From: Bacillota bacterium
GTDB lineage: Bacteria > Bacillota > UBA4882 > UBA8346
Length of the DNA stretch: 6,440 nucleotides
Direction of reading: 5' to 3'
NCBI GenBank assembly: GCA_028282485.1
Contig: JANQHU010000381.1
Coordinates: 1-6,440, forward strand
The translations under genes were made by a program, and so were the position numbers. The notes under the pieces were generated by a model. The model saw only the letters and a list, made by a program, of their open reading frames with translations, made no database searches and was not told the DNA's origin. Of this stretch, positions 1-6,440 are shown one piece after another. The first letter of the stretch is position 1; every line of letters starts with the position of its first letter.

Positions 1-876
1 CAAAGTAGCATTTTACATATTCATAGTTGTCATTTTAATTTACGATGTCTTATGGGTTTTTATCGTTTCTTGGGTAAAAAAGTGATTTTTACTATCCACG
101 GGGAGAGTTTGGGAGAGCAGTTACAAAAGGCAGCCTGGTTTTTAAAAAAGATGCTTTTAATAAGTTTGCAATTAACCCATTTAATCATTTGTGTTAATCC
201 CCAAACTAAAAAGGAGCTTTTAAAATATGGTATTTTTAAAGCGGAAAAAATCTTAGTCTTACCCCCTTATTTAAATCCCATTGAGTCCGAGCAGGATACG
301 GAAAGCCTCCCCCATTGGGTGCGGCAGTATCTGGAGCAAGAAGAATTTTTAATTAGTGCTAATGGCTGCGTTCGCTTTTTTAGGGGAGAAGATTTATACG
401 GGATTCAGATCTTAGTCTCCTTGGTAGACCGCTTGCGCAAAAAGGGTTTGGCCGTGCGGCTCTTATTTGCTTTGTTAGCAGTTAAAGAACAAACAACTGC
501 AGAGGCAGAGTATTACCGCTATCTGCAAGAAGAAATTAGCAGACGGGGACTAGAACCCTATTTTTGTTTTTATGAAGTTGCAAACACAGAATTTTATCCT
601 ATTTTAAAAAGAAGCAACTTGTTTATTCGTCCCACGGTCACCGACGGGTATGGGATCTCCATTGCAGAAGCCCTCTATTATCAAGTACCCAGCATTGCTA
701 GTAATGTCTGTGTTCGCCCCGAGGGAACAATTATATTTTCCAAAGGTGACTTGGATGATTTAGAGCAGAAGGTTTGTCAAGTCATCGAAAAGTACGATTC
801 TTTTCGCAAGGAGTTAACTTCTAACCAGGTGAGAGAGTATGGCCAGGAATTGTTACAAATATACCAAGGGCTTTAA
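1..876 (+). CDS. GT4-like glycosyltransferase, 5' end outside the window
   Basis: This is the C-terminal part of a probable glycosyltransferase that adds a sugar to a lipid-linked repeat unit at the cytoplasmic face of the membrane. The frame is open from base 1. The residues before the first ATG at 52 (ILHIHSCHFNL) continue smoothly into KVIFTIHGES, which resembles the N-terminal Rossmann part of GT-B enzymes, so the ATG at 52 is internal and the true start lies upstream. In the C-terminal half, LFIRPTVTDGYGISIAEAL followed by VPSIAS and RPEGTIIF matches the nucleotide-sugar-binding region of GT4-type enzymes. The usual E-x7-E pair appears as D-x7-E (Asp codon at 643, Glu codon at 667). The visible part is 291 residues. 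The donor and acceptor sugars cannot be deduced. A flippase gene follows after 26 bases, which suggests one operon. The fold assignment is firm and the exact family less so. Confidence 0.85.
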   Translation, partial: QSSILHIHSCHFNLRCLMGFYRFLGKKVIFTIHGESLGEQLQKAAWFLKKMLLISLQLTHLIICVNPQTKKELLKYGIFKAEKILVLPPYLNPIESEQDTESLPHWVRQYLEQEEFLISANGCVRFFRGEDLYGIQILVSLVDRLRKKGLAVRLLFALLAVKEQTTAEAEYYRYLQEEISRRGLEPYFCFYEVANTEFYPILKRSNLFIRPTVTDGYGISIAEALYYQVPSIASNVCVRPEGTIIFSKGDLDDLEQKVCQVIEKYDSFRKELTSNQVREYGQELLQIYQGL

Positions 877-889
877 GTTTATTTATTTT

Positions 890-895
890 AGGATG
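890..895 (+). promoter_or_regulatory. Ribosome binding site of the flippase gene
   Basis: AGGATG lies seven bases before the ATG at 903, in the 26-base gap after the first glycosyltransferase. It supports that start. No promoter or terminator is evident in this gap, so co-transcription with the upstream gene is likely. Confidence 0.55.
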
Positions 896-902
896 AAAAA
901 CT

Positions 903-2372
903 ATGCAAAAACATAAAATTGTTTCCAATTCGGTAGTTTATTTACTCTTTTCTTTTTTGGCCCAGGCAATTAATTTTTTTTTATTACCTTTGTATACTAA
1001 AAATTTTTCGGTGGCGGAGTTTGGGCGTTTAACCATTATTAATGCTATCCAGATATTAATCGGTTTTTTTGTCACTTTAAACATTCATGTGGGACTCAGT
1101 CGTTTTTATAATGAATACCAAGCCAAAAACGATTTGAAGAATACGGCTCTTTCCTTTGCTTTTTTAAGCAGCGGGTTCTGGATTGGCTTGGTGGTTCTGG
1201 TCGGACCAGCAGTGAGCGGAGTCCTCTTTGGGAGTGATCACCGGGGGTTTGATTATCTGCTTTATGCGGTACTCAATGCTTGTTTATTAGGGATCCACCA
1301 AATTTATGCCAATTATTTTGCCATGCAGTTTCAAGCCTTGCAAGTTAGTTTGCTGGGAGTGGCGCGGAGTTTATTAGTTATTATAGTCTCTTATTGGTTA
1401 ATAGTTGTTGAGGGCAAAGGAATTATCGGGGCTTTACAAGCCCAATTGGGAGTCTGTCTGGTCTTGGCCTTGGTTTTGTTAGGGAGAGATCTCCCTAATT
1501 ATAAGTTTACTTTAAGGAAAGACTTCTTAACAGCCATGGTTAAGTTTACCACGGGATTGCTCCCTTCCGAGACTTCCGCTTGGATTTTAACTTTAGTAGA
1601 TCGCTATTTTCTCGAACATCTGGTTAGTTTAAAAGAAGTTGGGTTATACTCTTTGCCTTATCGGATTGGAACCTTAACGGACCAACTTTTTGTCAGTCCT
1701 TTTAATAATACCTTTACCCCAATAAAGTTTACCTTATATAAAGAAGCCCAGGGGAAAAGACAGTTGGCCAAAATTTTTAATTTGTATAATTTTTTTGGGT
1801 GGTTTTTTATTTTGGGCTTATCATTATTTTCCGGGATCGCCATTCAGATCTTGGCCACCCCGGAGTATTATCAGGGCTTTTACTTGGTGCCTTTTGTAGC
1901 TATTTCCTACTTTTTATGGGGTTTAGCCAGCTTTTATGATTTAGGGTTACATTTAGCTAATAAAACTTTGACCATTTCTTTGGTAGTAATTATTTCCGCC
2001 CTTGCTAATGTGATATTAAACTTTTTGTTAATCCCCAGTTTTCAAGCCTGGGGCGCAGCTATCGCCACCTTAATCTCTTATCAAATAGCCTGTCTCCTTT
2101 ATTATTTTTTAAATAAAAAATATTATGATCTGAATGTGGGTTTTCAGAAACCATTACAATACGGTTTCCTTTTTGTAATATTATATGTTAGTTATTTGGT
2201 GGTGAAACCGACCCTAGGTGGGATTTTCTCGGAAGTCTTATTTAATTTATTGCTGTGTTTGATTTATCTGGTGCTCTGCTGGCAATTAAAAATAATTGCC
2301 CTAGCCGATATTCAAGAAATTATAATCAGTTTCAAAAAAAGTAAAAAAAATGGAGCGAATCATGGAGAGTAG
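903..2372 (+). CDS. Wzx-type polysaccharide flippase
   Basis: This is an integral membrane protein of 489 residues that probably moves undecaprenyl-linked repeat units across the cytoplasmic membrane (MOP/MATE superfamily, polysaccharide biosynthesis transporter). It is hydrophobic throughout, with roughly 12 to 14 candidate membrane segments, which is the usual size and shape for Wzx proteins. Recognisable family patterns are the N-terminal YLLFSFLAQAINFFLLPLYT segment, the DRYFLEHLVSLKEVGLYS stretch starting near residue 233, and NVILNFLLIP followed by WGAAIATLISY from about residue 369. The C-terminus is a lysine-rich tail (FKKSKKNGANHGE). The ATG start is backed by AGGATG seven bases upstream. 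The gene ends 11 bases inside the next gene, indicating translational coupling. The flipped glycan cannot be named because Wzx sequences are highly divergent. A gene symbol is withheld for that reason. Confidence 0.9.
   Translation: MQKHKIVSNSVVYLLFSFLAQAINFFLLPLYTKNFSVAEFGRLTIINAIQILIGFFVTLNIHVGLSRFYNEYQAKNDLKNTALSFAFLSSGFWIGLVVLVGPAVSGVLFGSDHRGFDYLLYAVLNACLLGIHQIYANYFAMQFQALQVSLLGVARSLLVIIVSYWLIVVEGKGIIGALQAQLGVCLVLALVLLGRDLPNYKFTLRKDFLTAMVKFTTGLLPSETSAWILTLVDRYFLEHLVSLKEVGLYSLPYRIGTLTDQLFVSPFNNTFTPIKFTLYKEAQGKRQLAKIFNLYNFFGWFFILGLSLFSGIAIQILATPEYYQGFYLVPFVAISYFLWGLASFYDLGLHLANKTLTISLVVIISALANVILNFLLIPSFQAWGAAIATLISYQIACLLYYFLNKKYYDLNVGFQKPLQYGFLFVILYVSYLVVKPTLGGIFSEVLFNLLLCLIYLVLCWQLKIIALADIQEIIISFKKSKKNGANHGE
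2351..2355 (+). promoter_or_regulatory. Ribosome binding site that decides the start of the deacetylase-like gene
   Basis: TGGAG lies six bases before the ATG at 2362. The alternative in-frame ATG at 2350 overlaps this site and is preceded only by a poly-A stretch (AAAAAAAGTAAAAAAA), with no purine-rich GG motif. The ATG at 2362 is therefore preferred, giving an 11-base overlap with the end of the flippase gene. Confidence 0.6.
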
Positions 2373-3555
2373 GCTAGAGATTTGTAAATGGTATAATAAT
2401 GCTCAGGCTCCGGTAATGCTGATGGTGGACGATTTGGCTAACGTCTGGGTCGATCTTAATGGAAATGGGCAGGTTGAGTTAGGCGAAGACTGGGGCTATG
2501 CCCAAATGGGAACTAATAGTTCGCTCCGTTATTTGTTAGAAGTTGTTTTAGCCGATTTTCCCCAGGTAAAAGTAACTTTTTTTACCCCTGTGGGGATTAG
2601 GGCCGGAGTAATTCAGGATTCTGATATTCAAATGCACTCTGATTATATCAATGCCACTCCGGAGCTAAAGACTTTTTGGCAGAAGCTTCATGAGGACCCG
2701 CGTTTTGAAGTAGCTTACCACGGAACAACTCATGGTATTCCTGGCCGGAAAGCGGCAGACTTTGTTCAAGAATGGGAGGCTTATCAAAATTTAGCGGAGG
2801 CTCTCGCTACGATCAAGAAAGGGAAGGCTATCTATCATGAGGTATTTGGCACAGAGCCTCAAGGAGGGAAATATTGCGGTTATTCTCGTAACGATTTTTC
2901 CGATACTAGTATTGATCTGACCGGATTTCGGTGGTGGTGCCGTTATTGGAACCGGGGTTTTCAGGAAGCAAAGGTACGCGTCTATCCTCCCGGACTGACT
3001 AGGAAAAGTTGTTTTGATCTGACTACTTTTGGCAAAAAACAAGTGGTGGATATCCCTTCCACCCTAAATGGTGGTCTCTTTACAGATTTATACACACCGC
3101 AAGTTCCTTTCGTAAAAAAATTGGCCAGAGGGTATTTGCTACAAAAACGTTTTGCTCAAATTGCAGATTTACTGAAAAGAAGAGGAGTAATCTCCATTCA
3201 AGAGCATATTGCTCCCTCCCGAAATGACGGGCGGCGGCAACAACCAAATATTTTTGATGATTGCCAGAGTTTACAAATGATTTTCCGTTATTTAAAAAAG
3301 AAGCAGGTTTGGTATTGTACGGGAACGGAACTGGCCAACTACTATTTAACCAGAATTAATACCCGAATTGTGTGGCAAAATTCCCGGCAGTTTTGCCTGG
3401 AACAGCCAAGGCCTGATCTACCCACTTCCCTGCTAACTTTTAAAATAGTAGCTAACTGTCAAGGAAGGATTACTTTACCAAGCGGCGAATCTATAACCAG
3501 CAATCAAAAGTTGGTCAATCTCCCCATTCTTAAAGGAATATATCATTTAGAATAA
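2362..3555 (+). CDS. NodB-like (CE4-like) polysaccharide deacetylase-type protein
   Basis: This 397-residue protein probably removes acetyl groups from an amino sugar, or is a relative of enzymes that do. The conserved signals match the NodB order: MLMVDD (D23, D24) as motif 1, KVTFFTPVG as the following beta strand, AYHGTTHG with H120 and H124 as the H-x3-H metal site, GGKYCGY after that, and VISIQEHI with H282 as a late conserved histidine. D24, H120 and H124 would form the metal triad by family analogy. Between motif 1 and the next strand is an EF-hand-like acidic loop (D31 to E42). The last 60 or so residues look beta-rich and may be an accessory domain. No signal peptide or membrane segment is visible, unlike most secreted CE4 enzymes, so it may act in the cytoplasm. 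The start at 2362 is chosen over 2350 on ribosome-site spacing. Its position between flippase and polymerase genes suggests a role in tailoring the glycan. The substrate is unknown, and catalytic activity is inferred. Confidence 0.72.
   Translation: MESRLEICKWYNNAQAPVMLMVDDLANVWVDLNGNGQVELGEDWGYAQMGTNSSLRYLLEVVLADFPQVKVTFFTPVGIRAGVIQDSDIQMHSDYINATPELKTFWQKLHEDPRFEVAYHGTTHGIPGRKAADFVQEWEAYQNLAEALATIKKGKAIYHEVFGTEPQGGKYCGYSRNDFSDTSIDLTGFRWWCRYWNRGFQEAKVRVYPPGLTRKSCFDLTTFGKKQVVDIPSTLNGGLFTDLYTPQVPFVKKLARGYLLQKRFAQIADLLKRRGVISIQEHIAPSRNDGRRQQPNIFDDCQSLQMIFRYLKKKQVWYCTGTELANYYLTRINTRIVWQNSRQFCLEQPRPDLPTSLLTFKIVANCQGRITLPSGESITSNQKLVNLPILKGIYHLE
2452..2487 (+). other. EF-hand-like acidic loop inside the deacetylase-like protein
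   Basis: Twelve codons encode DLNGNGQVELGE, with D1, N3, N5, G6, V8 and E12 in the spacing of a canonical EF-hand or dockerin calcium loop (DxDxDGxIxxxE). It is followed directly by DWGY. It lies seven residues after the catalytic-type VDD motif. Calcium binding is inferred from the pattern only; no flanking helices of a full EF-hand are obvious. Confidence 0.5.
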
Positions 3556-3561
3556 GGGGAG
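3554..3561 (+). promoter_or_regulatory. Strong Shine-Dalgarno-like sequence without a well-placed start
   Basis: AAGGGGAG overlaps the TAA stop of the deacetylase-like gene, but no ATG, GTG or usable TTG follows within 5 to 12 bases. A TTG at 3577 is followed at once by TAA. The nearest in-frame candidates for the downstream polymerase are ATT at 3576, TTG at 3588 and ATG at 3600. The site may be a chance purine run or a ribosome standby site. Confidence 0.3.
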
Positions 3562-3599
3562 TAGTTTTTTAGAAAATTGTAACGGGGTTGAATTATAAG

Positions 3600-4916
3600 A
3601 TGGAAAGTTTGCTGCCCGGTGGGCGGAAAGAAAAACTTTATTTTTGGTATTTAGCTGCTTTTGTCGGTCTATTTGGGTTTAATGAAACCCTGCGGCTCTT
3701 TTTCATGCCGGAAAAATTTGCTCCGATCAATATTATTTTTATCGGTGCGGTCTTCTATCTCCTGGGGCGATATTTTTTACAAAATCGGCTTGATTGGCTA
3801 GGAACTTATCTGGCATTAGGATTTACGGGACTGGTTATGCTTACCGCTTTCTTTCAGGGTCAAAGCATGGGCTATTTGGTCTTAGTCTTTTGTGTCTTTT
3901 GTCTGCCCTTATTGTTTCTTAATATTAAATTAGATCCCGATGGGGGAAGGATGATCTTAGACTATAGCACCTTGATTCTCAGTATTATTTGTCTTGGGGT
4001 CTTAGGATTTGGCATTATTGATTACTTTAGCAAAGCCGGTTTGCAATTTTATTTGGCAGAGATGCTGGCAAAAACAGAGTTCGGAGAGCTAATTCTGGAC
4101 GAGCGGGGTTGGGAAGTCTATCGTTTGTACTCATTTATCGGCCATCCTTTAACAAATGCCAAGTATTTTTTGCTTTTTTATATTTTTAATCAATTAAACC
4201 TGCAAATAAACCGAAAAGGTTTTAATAAATATTTGGCCATCATTATTACTGGCCTGGGGTTATTGTTAAGTGGCAGTAAATTAGCCTTACTCTTGTTTTT
4301 ATTATTAATTCTGACTAGTATTAACTTTAAGAAGTCGGCCTGGATCTTTCAGATGCTGGTTATTGCCGGGTTAATCTTTTACTTATCCCAAACAGTTCTT
4401 TTTCAAGAAAATCTGGGGCAACGCTTTGAAAGCGGGATGGCCACCGGAGATTTAAGTACCGGGAGAAATGAACTGTTAGCTATATTTTTTGAAAGTAAAA
4501 TCGAACGTCCCTCTTGGATTATTGGCCGGGGTATCGGTTATTCCCGGGAAATAGTGAGCTTTTTAGGGGGGAATTTAACTAACTTTGAGTATCCTTTAAT
4601 TATGCTGGCTTATGATTTTTCCATTTTAGGGGTTATCTTCATTTATTTATTAGTTTTTCTAAGGCCCGGCTTGGTGCTCTGGCAGAGTAAAAATTATTTT
4701 CTGTGGTGGTCTTTTTTGTTGCTCTTTATTTATGATAATGCTAATAATGGGCTAGCTTCTTTTTCTGATTCTTTAGCCCAAGCCTGTTTTATCGCGATCA
4801 TCTTTCGGGCCATTGCCGGAAACGTTCCTAATAAATTAGCCTCTCAAAGGAAAAATGCCAAAGGAGATCTTACCCATGCGAATCCTCGTAATTGCGACAC
4901 AATTACCCCCCTTTAA
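3600..4916 (+). CDS. Wzy/O-antigen-ligase-type polysaccharide polymerase
   Basis: This 438-residue integral membrane protein probably links flipped repeat units into a polymer on the outer face of the membrane. It has about ten or more hydrophobic segments. It carries patterns common in the O-antigen ligase/polymerase superfamily: RLYSFIGHPLTNAKYF from R175, LLLSGSKLALLLFLLL around residue 225, STGRNE at 286, and GRGIGYSRE at 309 in a long hydrophilic loop after a segment ending near LSQTVLFQ. These loops hold the arginines and the G-R-G pattern typical of such enzymes. The ATG at 3600 is chosen, with GGGG 12 bases upstream as a weak ribosome site. A TTG at 3588 would add four residues but sits directly against that GGGG. 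The 3' end overlaps the next gene by 41 bases, so the last 14 or so residues are encoded by DNA that also carries the next start. Ligase function is the alternative, but the neighbouring Wzx favours polymerase. Confidence 0.85.
   Translation: MESLLPGGRKEKLYFWYLAAFVGLFGFNETLRLFFMPEKFAPINIIFIGAVFYLLGRYFLQNRLDWLGTYLALGFTGLVMLTAFFQGQSMGYLVLVFCVFCLPLLFLNIKLDPDGGRMILDYSTLILSIICLGVLGFGIIDYFSKAGLQFYLAEMLAKTEFGELILDERGWEVYRLYSFIGHPLTNAKYFLLFYIFNQLNLQINRKGFNKYLAIIITGLGLLLSGSKLALLLFLLLILTSINFKKSAWIFQMLVIAGLIFYLSQTVLFQENLGQRFESGMATGDLSTGRNELLAIFFESKIERPSWIIGRGIGYSREIVSFLGGNLTNFEYPLIMLAYDFSILGVIFIYLLVFLRPGLVLWQSKNYFLWWSFLLLFIYDNANNGLASFSDSLAQACFIAIIFRAIAGNVPNKLASQRKNAKGDLTHANPRNCDTITPL
4861..4868 (+). promoter_or_regulatory. 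Ribosome binding site that decides the start of the second glycosyltransferase
   Basis: AAGGAGAT is a near-ideal Shine-Dalgarno sequence seven bases before the ATG at 4876. The upstream in-frame ATG at 4855 has only AAAGG four bases before it and would place MPKEILP ahead of MRILVIA, which is the typical first strand of a GT4 enzyme. The site lies within the 3' end of the polymerase gene, so the two genes are probably translationally coupled. Confidence 0.75.
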
Positions 4917-6201
4917 CGGGTCTGGTAATATTCGCGCTTTAAACTATATTAATTATTTACAGCGCCGGGGGCACCAAATTGATGTCATTGGAGTTAACTA
5001 TCCCCGGGATTGCATCGCTTATGATCCTACCTTGGAGAATGTTTTTGATCCCGATATTAATATTTACCGCTTATCTTCGGGCTTTTTGCATCGTTTTTTT
5101 TATACCAAAAAAACAGTTTCGGTAAATAACCATAGTATTCAGAATGATCGGCACAGAAAAGGCCAAAAGTATGGGAAATTTTTGGTGAGCCAATTTCTAA
5201 AAAAGATGTTTTTAATACCTGATCAATACTTATTCTGGATTCGACCGGCTTTGAAGCAGGCCATCAGGTTAGTCAAGCAACAAAACTATGACTGCCTCTT
5301 TTCCATGCATGAGACTCCTTCCAGCCATTTGGTAGCTTATGGCTTAAAGAAGCGATTTCCCCGGCTAAGGTGGATTGGTTATTGGAGTGATCCCTGGAAT
5401 GGTGATAGTACGCTGCGGCAGGCCAGCCCCGGTTTAAAAAAGATAATTGAGGAAAAAATGGAAGCCGCCGTGGTCGCTTTAGTAGATAAAATGCTATTCA
5501 CTACCGCCCAAACCCGGCGGTTTTATCAATTGAAATATCACTTACCCGTAACTAAAACTGCTTTGGTTTATCGTGGTTATCCCCAGGCAGTTTATCAGGA
5601 GATCTTAGCGGCTAATCCCCGGCACCAATTACCGGATTTAAAGCCAGATTGCTTGAACCTGATTCATTTAGGAACAATTTATAAAGAACTGCGGGATATT
5701 AATCCCTTATGTGAAGCCTTAAAGCGGTTGCAGCAAGCAGAAAAAAAGATTTTTGAAAAACTAAATATTATTTTTATCGGCATCTTTACCGACCATAGCT
5801 ATAAAGAGAAATTGCAGCAGTTTGCTAATGTAGTGGTGCGGGACCCGCTCCCTTATCAGGAAGCCTTAAAATATATGCTGTTAGCCGATGGCTTACTGCT
5901 TTATGGCAACAAAAATAGTAGCCAAGTTCCCGGGAAGTTGTATGAATATGCCGGTAGTCCGGCTTTTATTTTAACCATTTTGGGCGATGCTCAGGATGAA
6001 CTCAAAAAGATTATGCTTGATCTGGATAAAGGCCCTTGTCTGGTAAATGAGGCAACCCCGCTTTATGAGGGGCTGGTGGCTTTAGTGAAGGAGTTTACTG
6101 CCAGACAGTTAAACCCGAAGTGGCAGTTACCGGCCCCGCAGTATGAGTGGCAGCGGGTAATTGCTGATTTGGAAGAAAAAATAATACGATCGGGTGAGTG
6201 A
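4876..6201 (+). CDS. GT4-like glycosyltransferase
   Basis: This is a complete 441-residue probable glycosyltransferase of GT-B fold, adding a sugar to the growing repeat unit on the cytoplasmic side. The N-terminus reads MRILVIATQLPPFNGSGNIR, the usual first strand and glycine-rich acceptor-side loop of GT4-type enzymes. An inter-domain region contains YWSDPWNGDS (D172). The C-terminal Rossmann domain starts near NLIHLGTIYKELRDI (G266) and includes NIIFIGIF. The late motif VPGKLYEYAGS (K354, E357) corresponds to the sugar-nucleotide-binding region. Here the first Glu of the E-x7-E pair is replaced by Ser at 349, as judged from spacing. No membrane anchor is evident. The start at 4876 is chosen over 4855 because of the ribosome site and the family N-terminus. 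The gene overlaps the polymerase by 41 bases and is followed by another glycosyltransferase after seven bases. The sugar specificity is unknown. Confidence 0.88.
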   Translation: MRILVIATQLPPFNGSGNIRALNYINYLQRRGHQIDVIGVNYPRDCIAYDPTLENVFDPDINIYRLSSGFLHRFFYTKKTVSVNNHSIQNDRHRKGQKYGKFLVSQFLKKMFLIPDQYLFWIRPALKQAIRLVKQQNYDCLFSMHETPSSHLVAYGLKKRFPRLRWIGYWSDPWNGDSTLRQASPGLKKIIEEKMEAAVVALVDKMLFTTAQTRRFYQLKYHLPVTKTALVYRGYPQAVYQEILAANPRHQLPDLKPDCLNLIHLGTIYKELRDINPLCEALKRLQQAEKKIFEKLNIIFIGIFTDHSYKEKLQQFANVVVRDPLPYQEALKYMLLADGLLLYGNKNSSQVPGKLYEYAGSPAFILTILGDAQDELKKIMLDLDKGPCLVNEATPLYEGLVALVKEFTARQLNPKWQLPAPQYEWQRVIADLEEKIIRSGE

Positions 6202-6208
6202 AACGACC

Positions 6209-6440
6209 ATGAGAGTGCTGCATGTTTCCTTAGGATTACCCCCTTACCGGAGCGGCGGGTTAACTAATTATTCTTATGACTTAATGCTGAGCCAGCAAAA
6301 GCAGCAAAAAGAGATATTTTTACTCTTTCCGGGGCATTATAGCCCACGGCCGGGAGTAAGAGTGGTTAGGTTAAAAGAAGTTCAAGGGATCAGGGTCTTT
6401 GAAATAGTGAATCCTTTACCAGTTTGTCTAATGGGCGGAA
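6209..6440 (+). CDS. GT4-like glycosyltransferase, 3' end outside the window
   Basis: This is the beginning of a third glycosyltransferase, with 77 complete codons before the window ends. The N-terminus MRVLHVSLGLPPYRSGGLTN is the first beta strand and glycine-rich loop seen at the start of many GT4 enzymes, followed by YSYDLM and then IFLLFPG as the second strand. No stop codon occurs in this frame up to base 6440. The start is supported by GGTGAG at 6193-6198, inside the end of the previous gene. The gap to that gene is seven bases, so it is in the same operon. Only the N-terminal part of the acceptor domain is visible; the catalytic C-terminal motifs would lie outside, so the family call rests on the N-terminus alone. 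Confidence 0.75.
   Translation, partial: MRVLHVSLGLPPYRSGGLTNYSYDLMLSQQKQQKEIFLLFPGHYSPRPGVRVVRLKEVQGIRVFEIVNPLPVCLMGG

Noticed and set aside
1764..1790. TTGGCC and TATAAT resembling a promoter inside the flippase gene
   Set aside because: The spacer is 15 bases, the -35 match is partial, and the stretch is AT-rich coding sequence with no gene start just downstream, so chance is the simplest reading.
1658..1843. Open frame on the minus strand inside the flippase gene
   Set aside because: It lies fully within a clear membrane-protein gene, has no recognisable motif, and is explained as an antisense shadow.
2392..2397. TATAAT near the start of the deacetylase-like gene
   Set aside because: No -35-like hexamer lies about 17 bases upstream, and the motif falls within coding sequence.
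2791..3042. Open frame on the minus strand inside the deacetylase-like gene
   Set aside because: It is antisense to a gene with conserved motifs and shows no family signature or supporting context.
3556..3599. Possible terminator or small RNA in the largest intergenic gap
   Set aside because: The 44-base gap has a short T run but no inverted repeat able to form a stable stem before it.
137..5220. Similar short stretches in the first and second glycosyltransferases (FLKKMLLI near 140 and FLKKMFLI near 5196)
   Set aside because: The likeness covers only about eight residues in two AT-rich genes with no extended DNA repeat around it, so it is not evidence of duplication or recombination.

Overview
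The window is a compact, single-strand segment of a cell-surface polysaccharide biosynthesis cluster. All six genes lie on the + strand with gaps of at most about 45 bases or with overlaps. No tRNA, rRNA, CRISPR array, mobile element or convincing terminator was seen. By eye the DNA is moderately AT-rich, leucine is often TTA or TTG, and several starts have purine-rich Shine-Dalgarno sequences (AAGGAGAT, GGAG, AGGATG, GGTGAG). This suggests a Bacillota/Clostridia-like bacterium, but that is an inference from style and not from a marker gene.

Layout: (1) positions 1-876, the 3' part of a GT4-like glycosyltransferase whose start lies before the window; (2) 903-2372, a Wzx/MATE-type lipid-linked oligosaccharide flippase; (3) 2362-3555, a NodB-like (CE4-like) polysaccharide deacetylase-type protein carrying an EF-hand-like acidic loop and no signal peptide; (4) 3600-4916, a multi-membrane-segment Wzy/O-antigen-ligase-type polymerase; (5) 4876-6201, a second GT4-like glycosyltransferase; (6) 6209-6440, the first 77 codons of a third GT4-like glycosyltransferase, cut by the window end.

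The flippase, polymerase and several glycosyltransferases together point to a Wzx/Wzy-dependent pathway. In such a pathway cytoplasmic glycosyltransferases build a repeat unit on a lipid carrier, Wzx flips it, and Wzy polymerises it outside the membrane. The initiating phosphoglycosyltransferase, chain-length regulator and export genes are not in this window and may lie on either side. The deacetylase-like gene sits between flippase and polymerase and may tailor the glycan; its substrate and compartment cannot be read from the sequence.

The most interesting item is the deacetylase-like protein. Three start codons (genes 3, 4 and 5) were placed downstream of the longest open frame because of ribosome-binding-site position or N-terminal family motifs. 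Nothing here amounts to a demonstrably new system; it is largely a recognisable surface-glycan operon with one atypical enzyme.
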